Of a stretch of DNA of 36,803 bases, positions 20,132-29,191 are shown in pieces (the first letter of the stretch is position 1; the number at the start of each line of letters is the position of its first letter). The translations under genes were made by a program, and so were the position numbers. This DNA is from Actinomycetes bacterium (GTDB lineage Bacteria > Actinomycetota > Acidimicrobiia > Acidimicrobiales > Aldehydirespiratoraceae): assembly GCA_024276495.1 (NCBI GenBank), contig JAJRXC010000084.1, positions 1 to 36,803 of the forward strand. The letters are read 5' to 3'. Below the pieces are notes generated by a model, which had not been told where the DNA came from, searched no databases, and saw only the letters and a list, made by a program, of their open reading frames with translations.

Positions 20132-21063
20132 CAGTTGCCTCGCCCGGCCTGGAGCGACGCGATCACCGCGACGCTCACGATGTCGTCGACCGAACATCCC
20201 CGCGACAGATCATGCAGGACACCGTCGAGGCCCTGGAGCAGCGGGCCGAACGCTCGGGCGCCACCGAGCCGCTCGGTGATCTTGTAGGCGATGTTGCCCG
20301 AGTCGAGGTCGGGAAACACGAAGACGTTGGCTCCTCCGGCCAACGGCGAGCCCGGCGCCTTGCGTTCGGCCACCTCCGGCACCCAGGCGGCATCGAACTG
20401 GAGCTCACCGTCGATCAACAAGTCGGGCGCGCGCCGCCGTGCGATCCCCAACGCGTCCCGCACCTTGTCGACCCGCGGATGGGCCGCGCTGTCCTTCGTG
20501 GAGAACGACAACAGGGCGACGCGCGGCTCCTCGCCCGTCAGCTGGGCGAAGGTCGCCGCGCACGAGATCGCCACCGACGCGAGCTGTTCGGCGTCGGGGT
20601 CGGGCAGCACCGCGCAGTCGCCGAAGACGACCGGCCGACCGTCGGCCAACACGAAGAAGAAGCAGCTGCTGACGGTCTCGACCGCCGGGGCCACACCGAG
20701 CACCCGCAGCCCGGCCCGAATCACGTCGCTCGTGGGCCGACTCGCCCCTCCGACGCACCCCGCGGCCCAACCCGTCTTCACCAACGCCGTGGCGATGATC
20801 AGGGGATCGTCGAGGTCGATGGGGCGACCGGCCCACGGCCCCGTCGCCGGTGCCGCCAACTCGGCGAGCAACCGGGGCGCAGCCGGGTGGTCGGCGTCGT
20901 GAACCGAGCGCAGATCACGGCCGATGACCACCGCCTCCACCAGACCGTCGGTGTTGAGTCGGTCGGCCGCCGCGTGGACCCGCGGGTCGTCACCGTCGGT
21001 CAGGAGGATCCGCTGTCGGGTGTCGCGGGCCCGGCTCGACCAGTCACCGAACAGCGCGGTCAT
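20131..21063 (-). CDS. pta: Phosphate acetyltransferase
   Basis: Converts acetyl phosphate and CoA to acetyl-CoA, here most likely for acetyl phosphate released by Xsc. The 310-residue product is the short form, the PTA/PTB catalytic domain alone, without the N-terminal DRTGG and P-loop domains of long Pta. Diagnostic blocks are [56 protein letters not shown] and [12 protein letters not shown]. The ATG at 21063 overlaps the tpa stop by four bases (ATGA). No acetate kinase is adjacent, which fits use in the direction of acetyl-CoA. Confidence 0.92.
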   Translation of the reverse strand: MTALFGDWSSRARDTRQRILLTDGDDPRVHAAADRLNTDGLVEAVVIGRDLRSVHDADHPAAPRLLAELAAPATGPWAGRPIDLDDPLIIATALVKTGWAAGCVGGASRPTSDVIRAGLRVLGVAPAVETVSSCFFFVLADGRPVVFGDCAVLPDPDAEQLASVAISCAATFAQLTGEEPRVALLSFSTKDSAAHPRVDKVRDALGIARRRAPDLLIDGELQFDAAWVPEVAERKAPGSPLAGGANVFVFPDLDSGNIAYKITERLGGARAFGPLLQGLDGVLHDLSRGCSVDDIVSVAVIASLQAGRGN

Positions 21064-22439
21064 GATCCCGCCGGCCGGTGCCGCAACCACTCGTCGGTCT
21101 TCTCGAGCACTTGATCGATCCGGGCCAGCAGGTCGTCGAGGACCGTGCGATCGGCGACAAGAGGCGGCGCGACCGTCAACATGGTCGCACCGCGATCGTC
21201 GGGTCGGATCAACAGGCGGGCATCGCGGAGGAATCCGTTGAGGACACCCGATTGCAGGGCCTCGGAATCCCGCGGGCTCAGATCGATCCCGCCGGACCGG
21301 TCCGCCATCAGCTCGATGGCGTGGAAGAAACCGGTTCCCCTCACCTCACGAACGCAGCGATGCCGCTCGGCCAGGTCGTCGAGGCCGTCGCGCAGGCCGT
21401 CCTCCATGCGCCGGACGTGGCCGGGAACATCCTCGGCCCGCAGCGCCTCGATGGTCGCGACCGCCACCGCGGTGGCGACCGGATGTCCTCCGAAGGTCGA
21501 ACCGTGGACGTAGGAGCCCATCGGGGAATCCCAGACCTTCTCGACGAGCGGCCGGCGGATGACCACCCCGCCGAGCGGCTGGTAGGCGCTCGTCACCCCC
21601 TTCGCGAACGTGATCAGGTCGGGGACGACGTCGTAGCGGATGCTTCCGAAGAAGTGCCCGAGACGCCCGAAGGAGTTGATGACCTCGTCGGCACAGAGCA
21701 ACACGCCGTACCGGTCGCAGATGCGCCGCAGCTCCGACCAGTAGCCGGTCGGTGGGACGACGGCCCCACGACCGTTCTGAACCGGTTCGGCGATGACCAT
21801 CGCGACGGTTTCGGGACCTTCCGCGAGGATCGCCTCCTCGACGGCCTTCGCGGAGGCCAACTCGGCGGCCGGAACACCGGGCGGAACCGAGTCGCCGAGG
21901 GTGTGACGCACATGGCGGACCCCGTCCCACATCATCGGCAGGAACGGCGCGCGGAACTTCGGGATCCCGGTCACCGTGAGCGCGCCGAGCGTGGTGCCGT
22001 GGTAGGCCCACTCGCGGGCGATGACCTTGTAGCGCTGATCATCGCCCTGGCTCAGGTGGTAGTTGCGGGCGAACTTGAGCGCAGACTCGACGGCTTCCGA
22101 CCCGGAGCTGACGAAGAACACCTCGTCGAGGTCACCCGGCGCTTCCTGCGCGATCATCGTTGCCGCGGTCGTGGCCGGTTCGTTCGCGAAGCCCCAGGTC
22201 GGGAAGTAGGCGAGCGTGTCCATCTGCGCCTTGGCGGCCGCGCTCAGGTCGCGACGGCCGTGGCCCAGGTTGGTGCAGAACAATCCGGAGAGGCCATCGA
22301 GATACTCGGTTCCGGCGGTGTCGTAGACGTAGCACCCCTCACCCCGCGCCATGACGACGAGGTTCTCGTGGCGCCAGGACGCGCCCTTCGTGAAGTGTGG
22401 AATCAGATGGGCTTGAGCGTCGGCTCTGACGGTCTTCAC
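21060..22439 (-). CDS. tpa: Class III aminotransferase, probable taurine--pyruvate aminotransferase
   Basis: Predicted to transaminate taurine with pyruvate, giving sulfoacetaldehyde and alanine. The 459-residue protein is a class III PLP enzyme: SSGSEAVES (111-119) binds phosphate, D251 in [11 protein letters not shown] contacts the pyridine ring and K280 in [10 protein letters not shown] is the Schiff-base lysine. The amino acid sequence alone does not fix the substrate; this family also holds beta-alanine and polyamine enzymes. Coupling to pta and xsc makes taurine the best choice. The GTG at 22439 has GGGGGAG 6 bases upstream, a strong ribosome-binding site. It is the first gene of the cassette. 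Confidence 0.83.
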   Translation of the reverse strand: MKTVRADAQAHLIPHFTKGASWRHENLVVMARGEGCYVYDTAGTEYLDGLSGLFCTNLGHGRRDLSAAAKAQMDTLAYFPTWGFANEPATTAATMIAQEAPGDLDEVFFVSSGSEAVESALKFARNYHLSQGDDQRYKVIAREWAYHGTTLGALTVTGIPKFRAPFLPMMWDGVRHVRHTLGDSVPPGVPAAELASAKAVEEAILAEGPETVAMVIAEPVQNGRGAVVPPTGYWSELRRICDRYGVLLCADEVINSFGRLGHFFGSIRYDVVPDLITFAKGVTSAYQPLGGVVIRRPLVEKVWDSPMGSYVHGSTFGGHPVATAVAVATIEALRAEDVPGHVRRMEDGLRDGLDDLAERHRCVREVRGTGFFHAIELMADRSGGIDLSPRDSEALQSGVLNGFLRDARLLIRPDDRGATMLTVAPPLVADRTVLDDLLARIDQVLEKTDEWLRHRPAGS

Positions 22440-22462
22440 GTGGTTCTCCCCCGAGCCTCGGC

Positions 22463-22513
22463 AATCTATCAGCCCGAAATTAGGAGATCTAGCGGTTACG
22501 TGAGACTCTCTAA
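22463..22513 (-). promoter_or_regulatory. Candidate promoter and operator region of the taurine cassette
   Basis: Between tpa and the upstream reductase gene lie 92 bases. TAGATT (22468-22463) is a possible -10 box about 23 bases before the GTG start; no good -35 is seen. An imperfect dyad, TTAGGAGA ... TCTCTAA (22480-22513, with one extra base in one arm), lies just upstream and could be a regulator site. This AT-richer patch stands out from its surroundings, but the assignment is tentative. Confidence 0.3.
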
Positions 22514-22531
22514 CTTCCCCGCCGACGCAGC

Positions 22532-23503
22532 TCAGACCTGCACCACCGCCTTTCCGTAGACCTTGCGATCAGCCAGGTCCTGGAGAGCCTGCGCCGCGTC
22601 GTCGAAGGCGAAGGGCGGATACAGCGGCGGGGCCACGTCGCCCCGTTCGGCCAGTTCGAAGACGGCCGCCATCTGCCGCCCCACCGCCGTGGAATCTCGC
22701 ATCAACGATGCACCCCAGTGGACGCCGACGACGCTGTAGCTCTTGAGCAGGATGTGGTTGGTCGGTGCGTCGGCGATACCCCCGACGAACCCGATGATCA
22801 GCAACCGACCGTCCCAAGCCATGCACCGGCGGGCCTGCTGGTAGGCATCGCCGCCGACCGCGTCGAAGCAGACGTCGACTCCCCCGCCCGACAGGTCTCG
22901 AACCGTGTCGACCCACGCCGGCGTCCGCCGATGATCCACCACGTGCTCCACCCCGAGTCCCCGGACCAGTTCGGCCTTCTCGTCGCCACCCACGACCGCG
23001 ATCGGCACGGCGCCGGCTGCCAACGCCAACTGGATGCAGGCGGTGCCGGTCCCTCCCGCGGCGCCGGTGATCAGGATCGTCTCCCCGGGCCGTACCCCCG
23101 CCCGGTCGTGGAGGGCGTACCAGGCGGTGCCGTAGTTCACCGGTACCGCGGCGGCCTGGCCGGGTGTCAACGCGTCGGTCGGATACGGGAACACGCTCGC
23201 CGCGGCCACGACGTTGACCTCACGAAGCCCTCCCCCCAACACCGCCACCGCCGTCCCCGGCTCGAGCCCGGCGACACCGTCTCCCACCGCGGTGATCACG
23301 CCGGCCGTCTCCCCGCCCGGCGTGTACGGCAACCGGGTGGGCACCTGGTACTCGCCCCGGCAACTCAACACATCGGGGAACGTGATGCCGACCGCCCGCG
23401 TCTCGACCTGCACCTCTCCGGCCCCCGGCGTCGGCGGCTCGTCCTCCTCGATCCGCAGGACATCGAGGGGGTCACCGAGCTCGTGGGCACGCCAGATTCT
23501 CAT
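22532..23503 (-). CDS. NADPH:quinone oxidoreductase-type MDR protein
   Basis: Zinc-independent medium-chain dehydrogenase/reductase that probably uses NADPH to reduce quinones or enones. The 323-residue product has a GroES-like N-terminal domain (about 1-115) without the zinc-binding cysteines of alcohol dehydrogenases, and a Rossmann domain with ITGAAGGTGTACIQ (145-158). The physiological substrate is unknown. It is on the same strand as and upstream of tpa, 92 bases apart, so it may or may not share its transcript. The ATG is 6 bases after TAGGTT, so its own mRNA is probably leaderless. Confidence 0.9.
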   Translation of the reverse strand: MRIWRAHELGDPLDVLRIEEDEPPTPGAGEVQVETRAVGITFPDVLSCRGEYQVPTRLPYTPGGETAGVITAVGDGVAGLEPGTAVAVLGGGLREVNVVAAASVFPYPTDALTPGQAAAVPVNYGTAWYALHDRAGVRPGETILITGAAGGTGTACIQLALAAGAVPIAVVGGDEKAELVRGLGVEHVVDHRRTPAWVDTVRDLSGGGVDVCFDAVGGDAYQQARRCMAWDGRLLIIGFVGGIADAPTNHILLKSYSVVGVHWGASLMRDSTAVGRQMAAVFELAERGDVAPPLYPPFAFDDAAQALQDLADRKVYGKAVVQV

Positions 23504-23509
23504 CCGCCG

Positions 23510-23515
23510 AACCTA
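23510..23515 (-). promoter_or_regulatory. -10 box of the reductase gene, leaderless type
   Basis: TAGGTT on the minus strand is separated from the ATG at 23503 by 6 bases. It is the counterpart of the plus-strand box at 23582 for the divergent GNAT gene. Confidence 0.5.
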
Positions 23516-23581
23516 CCGTCTCGCTCCGTCGGCCTCACCCGTTCCGACACAACGGGCACGGGAGGAACGCCGTAGAAGGAC

Positions 23582-23587
23582 TACGGT
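23582..23587 (+). promoter_or_regulatory. -10 box of the GNAT gene, leaderless type
   Basis: TACGGT on the plus strand is separated from the GTG at 23594 by 6 bases, and no ribosome-binding site lies close to that GTG, which supports a leaderless start there. Confidence 0.5.
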
Positions 23588-23593
23588 CTTCGG

Positions 23594-24217
23594 GTGGCCG
23601 GCCTCGAACTTCCGTTGTCCCCCGACGGCGTCGAGCACCGGCTCGACGATGGCGGGCGGGTTCTTCTGCGGCCGATCCGGGCCGAGGACGCCGAGCAGCT
23701 CCGCGAGGGATTCCAACGCCTGTCGGAACGCTCCCGGTTCCTTCGCTTCTTCACCCCGATGGCCATGCTCCCCGACGAGTGGGCGGCCCGCCTCACCGAT
23801 CTCGACCACAGCACGCACCGTGCGTGGGTCGCCTACGACCCCGACGCCGCCGATGTCGCACCGCCCGGACTCGGCGTGGGGGTCGCGCGGCTGATCGAGC
23901 TCGACGACGAACCGACCGCGGCCGAAGCCGCCATCGCGATCACGGACGACAACCAGGGGCGCGGCATCGGCCGGCTGATGCTCGAGGTCGTCGTCGGCAC
24001 CGCGGTGGCAGCCGGCTACGAGACACTCGTCACCAACGTCTTGCGGGAGAACCATCGAATGCTCGAGCTCGTGCGGGGCATCGGCTCCCCGATTCGGACC
24101 ACGGGAGACGGCCCATCGGTTCGGATCGAGGTCGCCCTCGACGACGCGTCCGACGAACAGGTCGTCCAGGGCGCCCTCTACGACCTGCTACGCCTGGCCG
24201 CCGGGCTCAACCCCTGA
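23594..24217 (+). CDS. GNAT-family N-acetyltransferase
   Basis: A 207-residue acetyl-CoA-dependent transferase. The N-terminal segment LRPIRAEDAEQLREGF with LSERSRFLRFF resembles the GNAT part of protein lysine acetyltransferases (Pat-like), and DNQGRGIGRLML is the acetyl-CoA pyrophosphate-binding motif A. The acceptor cannot be told; a protein acetyltransferase is possible. GTG start chosen by the -10 box 6 bases upstream. The 3' end overlaps the convergent pheT gene by 11 bases. Confidence 0.85.
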   Translation: MAGLELPLSPDGVEHRLDDGGRVLLRPIRAEDAEQLREGFQRLSERSRFLRFFTPMAMLPDEWAARLTDLDHSTHRAWVAYDPDAADVAPPGLGVGVARLIELDDEPTAAEAAIAITDDNQGRGIGRLMLEVVVGTAVAAGYETLVTNVLRENHRMLELVRGIGSPIRTTGDGPSVRIEVALDDASDEQVVQGALYDLLRLAAGLNP

Positions 24218-26576
24218 GCGTGGCCTCGTATCGGGTGGTGGCGGCGTCGATGCAGGCCTGGCGGGCCGCGGCGATCTCGTCGTCGGTCAACGTGTGGTCC
24301 GGGGCCTGAAACCTCAGGCGGTAGGCCAGGCTGCGCACTCCGTCGGGGAGACCGTCGCCACGATAGACATCGAAGAGCTCGACCTCCCGGAGCAGCGAAC
24401 CGCCCGCCTTGCGCAACGCGCCGTCGACCTCGGCTGCCGACACGGAGTCGGGCACCTCGAACGCCAGATCGACATCACTCGACGGATACTTGCTGACCGG
24501 TGTGTACTTCCGGTTCCCGTGGGGGCCACCGAGAACCTCGCCGAGGTCGAGCTCGAGCCACGCGACACGACCGCGGACACCGTGGTTCTCGAGCACCGTC
24601 GGGTCGACCTCACCCACGTGCCCGCGGGAGCGGCCGGCCACGATGACCTCCGCGGTGCGGGTGGGGTGCAGACCGGGGGCCGCGGTCGGGCGCAGTCGTA
24701 GGTTGGGAAGGGCCAGCGCCTCTTCGAGCAGTCTCAGCACGGCGACCGCGGCGGGGGCCTCCTCCCCGGCGAGAGCGACGGCGAGGTGCTCGCGCTCGTC
24801 GGGCAGGAGCTCTTCGGGGGCGGGCAGGAAGACGTGATCGATCTCGAAGAAGCGAACATCTTCGTTGCGGTGTGACTGGTTGTAGGCGATCGCCTTGAGC
24901 TGGCCGGGGAGCAACGAGGTGCGCAGGATCGATTCCTCGGCGACGAGCGGGTTGGCGAGGGTCACGCCGTCTTCGGCGAGACCGGCGGACCGCAGATCTC
25001 CGGGAGCGAGAAACGGCATCGGCAGTGTCTCGTCGCAGCCTGCACCTATGAGGACCTCGCGGACCAGCCGTCGACTGCGCTGGTAGTCGCTGAGCCCTCC
25101 GGCGGCCGACCCGCGCGGCACCGTGCGGATGATGTTCTCGTAGCCGTACATTCGAGCGACCTCTTCGGCCACGTCGGTCTCGGTCTCGGTGTCCCAGCGC
25201 CAGGTGGGGATCGTGACGGAGAGATCCTCTCCGTCGGGTTCGGCCCCGAAGCCGATGGAGGTGAGGTGCGCGCCGATGGCGTCTGGCGTGAGCGCGGTGC
25301 CCAGCAACCCGTTGATCTTCGTGGGACGAACCCGAATCGGGGTCCGGTCGGGGACGATTCCCCGCTCGTCGACCTGCCCGCTCACGGCGACGACGCCCTG
25401 CTCGGCGGCGAGCTGAACGAACCGGGCGAGCGAGCGCACCATGTTCTCGCCCCAGTCGGCGCCACGACGGAACCGGGTCGACGCCTCGCTCGGCAGATTG
25501 AGTCGTTTGACGGTGCGGGACACCGAGGGTGGATCCCACCACGCCATCTCCAACAACACGTCGGTGGTCGAGTCGGAGATCTCGGTGTCGGCGCCGCCCA
25601 TCACGCCGGCGAGGCCGATGGCCCGGTCGTCACGATCCGCGATCACGCCGTCGGCGGCGACGAGGGTGCGCTCGACCCCGTCGAGAGTGGTGATCGTCTC
25701 GCCGTCGAACGCTCGCCGAACCCGCAGGGCCCCGCCGGGGACGAGGCCCAGGTCGTAGGTGTGGTTCGGCTGACCGAGCTCCAGCATCACGTAGTTGGAG
25801 ATGTCGACGATCGAGTTGATCGGCCGCATTCCCAACGCGGTGAGTCGGTTCTGCATCCACGCCGGCGAGGATCCGACCCGCACGTCTCGCAGGACCGTGG
25901 CGATGAAACGACCGCACAGCGACGGGTCGAGGATGTCGACCGAGATCAGGTCGGCCGCGTTCTCCGCACCCCGAGGTGCCTCGTAGTCGGGAAAGGTGAA
26001 GGGCACGCCCAACGCGGCGGCGAGGTCACGGGCAACCCCGGCCACGGACATCGCATCGGGGCGATTGGCGTTGACCTCGAGGTCCCACGACACGTCGGGT
26101 ACGATGCCGAGCGCCTCCGCGAGCGGTGCGCCGAGCGCCGCCCCCTCGACCACACGGTCGTTGAGCACGAGGATGCCGTCGTGGTCGTCGCCGAAACCGA
26201 TCTCCGCGCCCGAACAGCACATGCCGTTGGACATCTCCCCGCGCATCTCGCGTTGGGCGATCTCCATGCCGTTGGGCATGACGGTGCCGATCGTGGCGAA
26301 CGGAATCAGGTCGCCGACCGACATGTTGAAGGCCCCGCAGCACACCTGGAGTGCCTCACCGTCGCCCGTGTCGACATCGACGAGTTGGATCTTGTCGGCA
26401 TCGGGGTGGGGGCGCAGGTCGAGGACCTTCGCCAGCACGACCCCGTCGGTCACGGTGCCGGTGAGCTCCATCTCCTCGACGGCGAGCCCGAGGGCGGAGA
26501 GCGTCTCCCCGAGATCCACCGGATCACCGTCGATGTCGGGCGCGAACTCCCGGAGCCAGGACAGGGTCACCTTCAT
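24207..26576 (-). CDS. pheT: Phenylalanine--tRNA ligase beta subunit
   Basis: Beta chain of the alpha2-beta2 enzyme that charges tRNA-Phe; it binds tRNA and edits mischarged tyrosine. The 789-residue product has, in order, an N-terminal EMAP/tRNA-binding domain (about 40-150), the B3/B4 editing domain, a B5 domain, a catalytic-like core, and the C-terminal ferredoxin-fold anticodon-binding domain (about 695-788; begins with the KYPSSDVDLAFEV segment). Length is normal. The ATG overlaps the pheS stop by one base (TGATG). Its last 11 bases overlap the 3' end of the convergent GNAT gene. Confidence 0.97.
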   Translation of the reverse strand: MKVTLSWLREFAPDIDGDPVDLGETLSALGLAVEEMELTGTVTDGVVLAKVLDLRPHPDADKIQLVDVDTGDGEALQVCCGAFNMSVGDLIPFATIGTVMPNGMEIAQREMRGEMSNGMCCSGAEIGFGDDHDGILVLNDRVVEGAALGAPLAEALGIVPDVSWDLEVNANRPDAMSVAGVARDLAAALGVPFTFPDYEAPRGAENAADLISVDILDPSLCGRFIATVLRDVRVGSSPAWMQNRLTALGMRPINSIVDISNYVMLELGQPNHTYDLGLVPGGALRVRRAFDGETITTLDGVERTLVAADGVIADRDDRAIGLAGVMGGADTEISDSTTDVLLEMAWWDPPSVSRTVKRLNLPSEASTRFRRGADWGENMVRSLARFVQLAAEQGVVAVSGQVDERGIVPDRTPIRVRPTKINGLLGTALTPDAIGAHLTSIGFGAEPDGEDLSVTIPTWRWDTETETDVAEEVARMYGYENIIRTVPRGSAAGGLSDYQRSRRLVREVLIGAGCDETLPMPFLAPGDLRSAGLAEDGVTLANPLVAEESILRTSLLPGQLKAIAYNQSHRNEDVRFFEIDHVFLPAPEELLPDEREHLAVALAGEEAPAAVAVLRLLEEALALPNLRLRPTAAPGLHPTRTAEVIVAGRSRGHVGEVDPTVLENHGVRGRVAWLELDLGEVLGGPHGNRKYTPVSKYPSSDVDLAFEVPDSVSAAEVDGALRKAGGSLLREVELFDVYRGDGLPDGVRSLAYRLRFQAPDHTLTDDEIAAARQACIDAATTRYEATLRG

Positions 26577-27589
26577 CAGAACTGCCTCAGGAAGCGGACG
26601 TCGTTGTTGACGAGCTCACGAATGTCGTCGAGCTGGTAGCGCATCACCGCGAGTCGATCGATGCCGAACCCGAAGGCGAAGCCCTGCCACTCGTCGGGAT
26701 CGATCCCGCAGTTGCGCAGCACGTTCGGATGCACCATCCCGCACCCGCCGAGCTCGAGCCACGACCCGTCGGGCCGAGAGATGTCGAACTCGGCGCTCGG
26801 CTCGGTGAACGGGAAGTACGAGGGGCGGAGGCGAGTCTTCACCTCGCCCCCGAAAAACGCGTGGACGAACGAGTCGATCGTGCCGGCGAGATCGCCCATG
26901 GTGATGCCGCGGTCGATCACCAGGCCTTCGATCTGGTTGAAGGCGGGAAGGTGGGTGGCGTCGGCGGTGTCGGTCCGAAAGGTCCGACCGGGGGCGACGA
27001 TGTAGATAGGCGGCTCGGTCGTTTCCATGGTGCGAATCTGCACCGGCGACGTGTGGGAGCGGAGCATGACCTGCTCGGGTTCGCCGAGGTTCACGAAGAT
27101 GGTGTCGAAGCTGCCCCGCGCCGGATGCCACTCGGGGATGTTCAGCGCCTCGAAGTTGTACCAGGCGGTCTCGACCTCGGGCCCTTCCGCGACGGTGAAT
27201 CCCATTCCGACGAAGACGTCCTCCAGGCGGTCTCGTGCCTGGGTGACGAGATGGTACGAGCCGCGCCGTATCCGTTCGCGGGTCTCAGTGAGGTCGAGGC
27301 GTTCGGCTTCGAGCTGTGCGGCCCGGGCGGCCGCGGACAGCCGATCTCTCGTCACGGCGATGGCCGCCTCGATGCCGGCCCGGATCTCATTGACGGCTCG
27401 ACCGGCGGCCTTGCGCTGCTCCGGATCGATGCGACCGAGCTGCTTCTTCGCCGCGGTCAACGCCGACTTCTTCCCGAGGTACGCGGAATCGATCTCGGCG
27501 AGCTCATCGAGATCGGCGACCGCGGCGAGGCGAGCGTCGACCTCGGCGGGGATCTGTTCGAGTTCGGCCATCTCGGCGGGGAGCGACAT
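26576..27589 (-). CDS. pheS: Phenylalanine--tRNA ligase alpha subunit
   Basis: Catalytic subunit of phenylalanyl-tRNA synthetase. The 337-residue product has an N-terminal coiled-coil arm (about 1-90) that contacts tRNA, then a class II core with motif 2 (RSHTSPVQIRTM), the phenylalanine pocket (FTEPSAEFDI) and motif 3 (GFAFGFGIDRLAVMRY). It is co-translated with pheT. TAACCT lies 9 bases upstream of the ATG, so a very short 5' leader is likely; no T-box or leader peptide was seen in the 63 bases before the divergent GNAT gene. Confidence 0.97.
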   Translation of the reverse strand: MSLPAEMAELEQIPAEVDARLAAVADLDELAEIDSAYLGKKSALTAAKKQLGRIDPEQRKAAGRAVNEIRAGIEAAIAVTRDRLSAAARAAQLEAERLDLTETRERIRRGSYHLVTQARDRLEDVFVGMGFTVAEGPEVETAWYNFEALNIPEWHPARGSFDTIFVNLGEPEQVMLRSHTSPVQIRTMETTEPPIYIVAPGRTFRTDTADATHLPAFNQIEGLVIDRGITMGDLAGTIDSFVHAFFGGEVKTRLRPSYFPFTEPSAEFDISRPDGSWLELGGCGMVHPNVLRNCGIDPDEWQGFAFGFGIDRLAVMRYQLDDIRELVNNDVRFLRQF

Positions 27590-27598
27590 CAGGGCATC

Positions 27599-27604
27599 AG
27601 GTTA
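27599..27604 (-). promoter_or_regulatory. Candidate -10 box of pheST
   Basis: TAACCT on the minus strand ends 9 bases before the pheS ATG. The same hexamer precedes def (6 bases) and lies 31 bases before hisG. No clear -35 box. Confidence 0.4.
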
Positions 27605-27652
27605 CGGTCTCGGCACCCCGGTGACGTCGACATTCCGTGCCAGACTTCCCGG

Positions 27653-27955
27653 GTGGACGACACACGGACCGGCAGCCACTCACCCACGGTGCGCGACAAT
27701 CCCGAACGGGAGCGCTACGAGTTGATCATCGACGACCACATCGTGTCGATCGCGGAGTATCACCTCGAGGGATCGGTGCTCGTGGTCCCCCATGTCGAAA
27801 CCGACCGGGCCATGCGCGGCCGGGGAATGGCCGACCGCTTGATGCGGGGCATGCTCGACGACATCCGGTCGCGTCGGCTCACCATCTCGCCTCTGTGCTC
27901 GTTCGCCGCCGGAGTCATCCGCGACCATCCCGGCGACGCCGACCTGTTGGCCTAG
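27653..27955 (+). CDS. Small GNAT-like acetyltransferase (GCN5-related, CG type)
   Basis: A compact protein of 100 residues from this GTG, or 88 from a second in-frame GTG at 27689. It has the core of the short Acetyltransf_CG family: RYELIIDDHIVSIAEYH, the CoA-binding RAMRGRGMADRLM, and the family signature PLCSFAAGVIRDHP. Members have a single small GNAT domain with an active-site cysteine (here in the PLCSF segment); acceptors are unknown. It stands divergent from pheS and ends 15 bases from the convergent methylase gene, a lone gene inside the translation block. The start is uncertain. Confidence 0.8.
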   Translation: MDDTRTGSHSPTVRDNPERERYELIIDDHIVSIAEYHLEGSVLVVPHVETDRAMRGRGMADRLMRGMLDDIRSRRLTISPLCSFAAGVIRDHPGDADLLA

Positions 27956-27970
27956 GCGCCGGCCGTTCGC

Positions 27971-28777
27971 TCACCTCGGGGCTCGGCGGGCCTCGTAGGC
28001 GAGCAGCGTCCCCGCCATCGCGACGTTGAGCGACTCGGTGTTCCCCTGCATCTCGATGCGGACCCAGTCGTCGATCAGGGGGTCGATCGAGCGGTCGAGC
28101 CCGTGGGGTTCGGAGCCGAGCACGATGGCGACGGGTCCGTTCAACGCTCCCCCGTCGTGGGGTTCCCCCTCACGCACGTCGGTGGCGATCATTCGGGCTC
28201 CGGCCCGTCGCAACGGCTCGACCGCGTCGGCCAGATCCGGCATCACGACGACGGGAACCCGAAGGATCGATCCGGCCGACGCCCGCACCGCTTTGGGACT
28301 CCACGGGTCGGCGCCGCCGATCACGACGACACAGGCGGCACCCACCGCGTCGGCCACGCGAACGAGGGTGCCGACGTTGCCCGGGTCCGACACCTCGACG
28401 AGCACCAGCGCGAGGTCGTCGACCGCGAAGCTCCCCGGCACCGCGCCCCTCGGCCGATCCAGGATCGCCAGCATCGGCTGTGGAGTGACCGAGGGTGCGA
28501 GCGCGGTGAACACCTTGTCGCGCACGACCAGCCGTTCGACCTCCGGATCGAGCTTCTCGTCGACGGCCCGCACGCCGGGATCGTCCGCCGACGATTCCGG
28601 CACGACGACCGTGAGCGGCACGAATCCTGCGTCGTTCGCCTCGCCGACCGTTCTCGGCCCCTCGAGGACGATCTGGCCGGAACGCGAACTGCGCCGCCCG
28701 ATGAGGCGACGCAGTTCCGCGATTCTCGGATTCCGAGGCCCCAGCACCTGGCGGGGACCGTCGGACGACTCGACCAT
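27971..28777 (-). CDS. SpoU/TrmH-family RNA 2'-O-methyltransferase (TsnR-like)
   Basis: Knotted (SPOUT) methyltransferase that uses S-adenosylmethionine to methylate a ribose in rRNA or tRNA. The 268-residue product has a substrate-binding N-terminal domain and the three SpoU motifs: motif 1 EVSDPGNVGTLVRVADA (catalytic Arg near 140), motif 2 IVLGSEPHGL (218-227) and motif 3 QGNTESLNVAMAGTLL. Its place directly after rplT (stop/start TGATG) matches the tsnR gene of mycobacteria and streptomycetes. Target nucleotide not determinable from sequence. Confidence 0.92.
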   Translation of the reverse strand: MVESSDGPRQVLGPRNPRIAELRRLIGRRSSRSGQIVLEGPRTVGEANDAGFVPLTVVVPESSADDPGVRAVDEKLDPEVERLVVRDKVFTALAPSVTPQPMLAILDRPRGAVPGSFAVDDLALVLVEVSDPGNVGTLVRVADAVGAACVVVIGGADPWSPKAVRASAGSILRVPVVVMPDLADAVEPLRRAGARMIATDVREGEPHDGGALNGPVAIVLGSEPHGLDRSIDPLIDDWVRIEMQGNTESLNVAMAGTLLAYEARRAPR

Positions 28778-29139
28778 CAGGCGTCGGCGAGCGCCCCGTT
28801 GGCGGCCTCGACCAGGGCACGGAACGCGACCGGGTCGTGGATCGCCATCTCGGCCAGCATCTTGCGATCGACCTCGATCTCGGCGGCCTTCAGGCCGGCG
28901 ATGAAGCGGCTGTAGCTGGTGCCGTTCTCGCGACAGGCGGCGTTGATCCGTTGGATCCAGAGCTTTCGGAACTCGCCCTTGCGGGCACGGCGATCGCGAA
29001 AGGCGTAGTTGCCGGCGTGCATGACCGACTCGTTGGCGGACTTGAAGCTCCGCGAGCGATTCCCATAGTGGCCCTTGGCCCGTTCGAGGACGACCCGGCG
29101 GCGCTTCTTGGAGTGAACGGCGCGCTTGACTCTTGCCAT
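28777..29139 (-). CDS. rplT: 50S ribosomal protein L20
   Basis: Primary 23S rRNA-binding protein needed early in large-subunit assembly. The 120-residue, very basic product opens with [15 protein letters not shown] and contains [15 protein letters not shown] and [16 protein letters not shown], as in all L20 proteins. AGGGAG lies 7 bases before the ATG. Third gene of infC-rpmI-rplT. In several bacteria L20 represses this operon by binding its leader. Confidence 0.98.
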   Translation of the reverse strand: MARVKRAVHSKKRRRVVLERAKGHYGNRSRSFKSANESVMHAGNYAFRDRRARKGEFRKLWIQRINAACRENGTSYSRFIAGLKAAEIEVDRKMLAEMAIHDPVAFRALVEAANGALADA

Positions 29140-29191
29140 CGTGCGTCTCCCTTGCTTTCAGTGCGTGTAGGTGTGCGGATGCGGAAACGGC

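Noticed and set aside
17774-20287. Open frame of 837 codons on the plus strand opposite xsc and tetR
   Set aside because: Shadow of two well-recognised minus-strand genes, with Arg/His/Gly-rich composition and no domain.
22532-23503. Reductase as part of the taurine pathway
   Set aside because: No step from taurine to acetyl-CoA needs it, it has its own likely promoter, and a 92-base gap separates it from tpa; position alone is not enough.
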